Made by a program: the position numbers and the translations under genes. Below, one piece after another: positions 4,445 to 5,256 of a DNA stretch of 5,256 nt; position 1 is the stretch's first letter; each line of letters opens with the position of its first letter. Source of the stretch: FEN-1073 sp050010135 (lineage in GTDB: Bacteria; Chloroflexota; Anaerolineae; Anaerolineales; RBG-16-64-43); the NCBI GenBank assembly GCA_050010135.1, contig JBEKLP010000121.1, forward strand, positions 1-5,256, read 5' to 3'. Below the pieces are notes generated by a model. That model was not told the DNA's origin, ran no database searches, and worked only from the letters and a program-made list of their open reading frames with translations.

Positions 4445-5089
4445 ATGCCCAAGATGCAAACCGATCCTTCCGAATTCGACATTTTCCGCGACGATCTTTC
4501 GGACCGCCCGAACTTGGTGAATGAAGAGGCCGTCGAGTCCGCCGTGCGCTCGATCATCGAGGCGATCGGCGAAGACGGGAAGCGCGAGGGCTTGTGGCAA
4601 ACCCCGCTGCGGGTGGCGCGGATGTTCGAGGAAATGACCGTGGGCTACAACGTGGACCCGGGTAAATTGGTGAACGAGGCCGTGTTTACGGTGGATTACG
4701 ACCAGATGGTGGTGGTACGGGATATTGATTTTGCCAGCCTGTGCGAGCACCATCTGCTCCCGTTTTTGGGAAAAGCGCACGTGGCCTACATCCCCAACGG
4801 AAAGGTCATCGGACTCTCGAAGATCCCGCGCGTGGTGGAAATGTTCGCCCGCCGGCTTCAGTTGCAGGAACGCATGACCCAGCAGATCGCGGCCTTTTTG
4901 GAGGAAACGCTGCATCCCCGCGGGGTGGGCGTTGTGGTGGAAGCGCTGCATTTGTGCATGGCCATCCGCGGGGTGAAAAAAGCCAACGCGCGCATGATCA
5001 CCAGCGCCGTCCGGGGTTCTTTCAAAGAGAACCTCAACACCCGAAACGAATTCTTTACACACATCTACCACACGCATATCACTGAATGA
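4445..5089 (+). CDS. folE: GTP cyclohydrolase I (type IA)
   Basis: FolE converts GTP to 7,8-dihydroneopterin triphosphate and formate, the entry step for folate and other pterins. In this 214-residue form the zinc ligands are C100 and H103 in SLCEHHLLPF and C171 in ALHLCMAIRG. H102 and H169 match the histidines that work at the active site. The C100-C171 distance (71) equals that in the E. coli enzyme (C110-C181). WQTPLRVARMF, HVAYIPNGKVIGLSKIPR and the C-terminal TRNEFF motif also fit type IA; intact zinc ligands argue against dependence on the alternative FolE2. The first 20 or so residues are a variable extension. I chose ATG 4445 over 4433 because of its ribosome binding site. The gene follows folK by 40 bp with no promoter or terminator seen between, so it is probably co-transcribed as the last gene of the operon. 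Confidence 0.95.
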   Translation: MPKMQTDPSEFDIFRDDLSDRPNLVNEEAVESAVRSIIEAIGEDGKREGLWQTPLRVARMFEEMTVGYNVDPGKLVNEAVFTVDYDQMVVVRDIDFASLCEHHLLPFLGKAHVAYIPNGKVIGLSKIPRVVEMFARRLQLQERMTQQIAAFLEETLHPRGVGVVVEALHLCMAIRGVKKANARMITSAVRGSFKENLNTRNEFFTHIYHTHITE

Positions 5090-5135
5090 GACAGCCACCC
5101 CGGTAGCAACCGATGATTGGATAAGCTGCTTCGCT

Positions 5136-5165
5136 TTGACTTCCGCTCTTCCCTCATGATAGAAT
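5136..5165 (+). promoter_or_regulatory. Promoter of tRNA-Lys
   Basis: TTGACT (-35, 5136-5141) and TAGAAT (-10, 5160-5165) are separated by 18 nt, and TGA just before the -10 gives it an extended form. The predicted transcript start (about 5172) lies a few bases before the mature tRNA. This is the best two-box promoter in the window. No intrinsic terminator for the folate operon is visible between 5090 and 5135. Confidence 0.75.
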
Positions 5166-5175
5166 GCCCCGACCT

Positions 5176-5248
5176 GGGCCGTTAGCTCAAGTGGCAGAGC
5201 AGGTGCCTTTTAAGCACTTGGTTGAGCGTTCGAGTCGCTCACGGCTCA
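5176..5248 (+). tRNA. tRNA-Lys (anticodon UUU)
   Basis: A full cloverleaf of 73 nt can be drawn. The acceptor stem GGGCCGT (5176-5182) pairs with ACGGCTC (5241-5247), with one G-U pair. The D stem is GCTC/GAGC (5185-5188 and 5197-5200) with GG in the loop. The anticodon stem is GGTGC/GCACT with one G-U closing pair, and the loop CTTTTAA (5207-5213) gives anticodon TTT at 5209-5211. The T stem is GAGCG/CGCTC around TTCGAGT. The discriminator base is A. CCT follows rather than CCA, so the CCA end would have to be added by a nucleotidyltransferase. It reads the lysine codons AAA and AAG. Confidence 0.96.
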
Positions 5249-5256
5249 CCTTGGGA

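Noticed and set aside
4337..5098. Long open frame of 253 codons antisense to folK/folE
   Set aside because: It mirrors the codon pattern of folE on the opposite strand, is histidine-rich in the way antisense frames of GC-rich genes often are, and has no recognisable domain.
5101..5136. Terminator for the folate operon
   Set aside because: The small hairpins possible here (CGGT/ACCG and AAGC/GCTT) have only 4-bp stems and no T-run follows.

Overview
The window looks like a chromosomal segment of a GC-rich, free-living bacterium. The arrangement pteridine-reductase-type SDR, FolB, FolK, FolE, with short GC-rich genes and a loosely packed 5' half, reminds me of Chloroflexota (Anaerolineae). That placement is recollection and inference; no rRNA or phylogenetic marker in the window proves it.

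Layout: the left half is read on the minus strand and the right half on the plus strand. At the left edge is the 5' end of lepA (elongation factor 4, minus). Then comes about 415 bp without a gene, holding inverted repeats, including a 36-nt perfect palindrome inside a small element with terminal inverted repeats. Next, on the minus strand, are a TlyA-type rRNA 2'-O-methyltransferase and two tandem paralogous small four-helix membrane proteins of unknown function. A divergent intergenic region of about 210 bp carries two consensus TATAAT boxes, one facing each way. Rightward from it runs a compact pterin/folate operon: a FolM/PTR1-type reductase, FolB (with some FolX-like features), FolK and FolE. 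A complete tRNA-Lys(UUU) with its own promoter closes the window.

How the genes work together: FolE makes dihydroneopterin triphosphate from GTP. FolB and FolK take the dephosphorylated product to 6-hydroxymethyl-dihydropterin diphosphate. The SDR has the Asp-Tyr-Lys catalytic set of PTR1/FolM rather than the usual Ser-Tyr-Lys, and probably reduces a dihydropterin or dihydrofolate to the tetrahydro form. The dephosphorylation step, dihydropteroate synthase and folylglutamate synthase are not in the window. LepA, TlyA and tRNA-Lys are translation-related but stand in separate units.

Main points for a second look: the FolM-type reductase heading the operon (possible DHFR substitute or tetrahydromonapterin route), its apparently leaderless start, the paralogous membrane-protein pair, the palindromic element near 381-457, and hairpins that look like terminators or attenuators on the minus strand.
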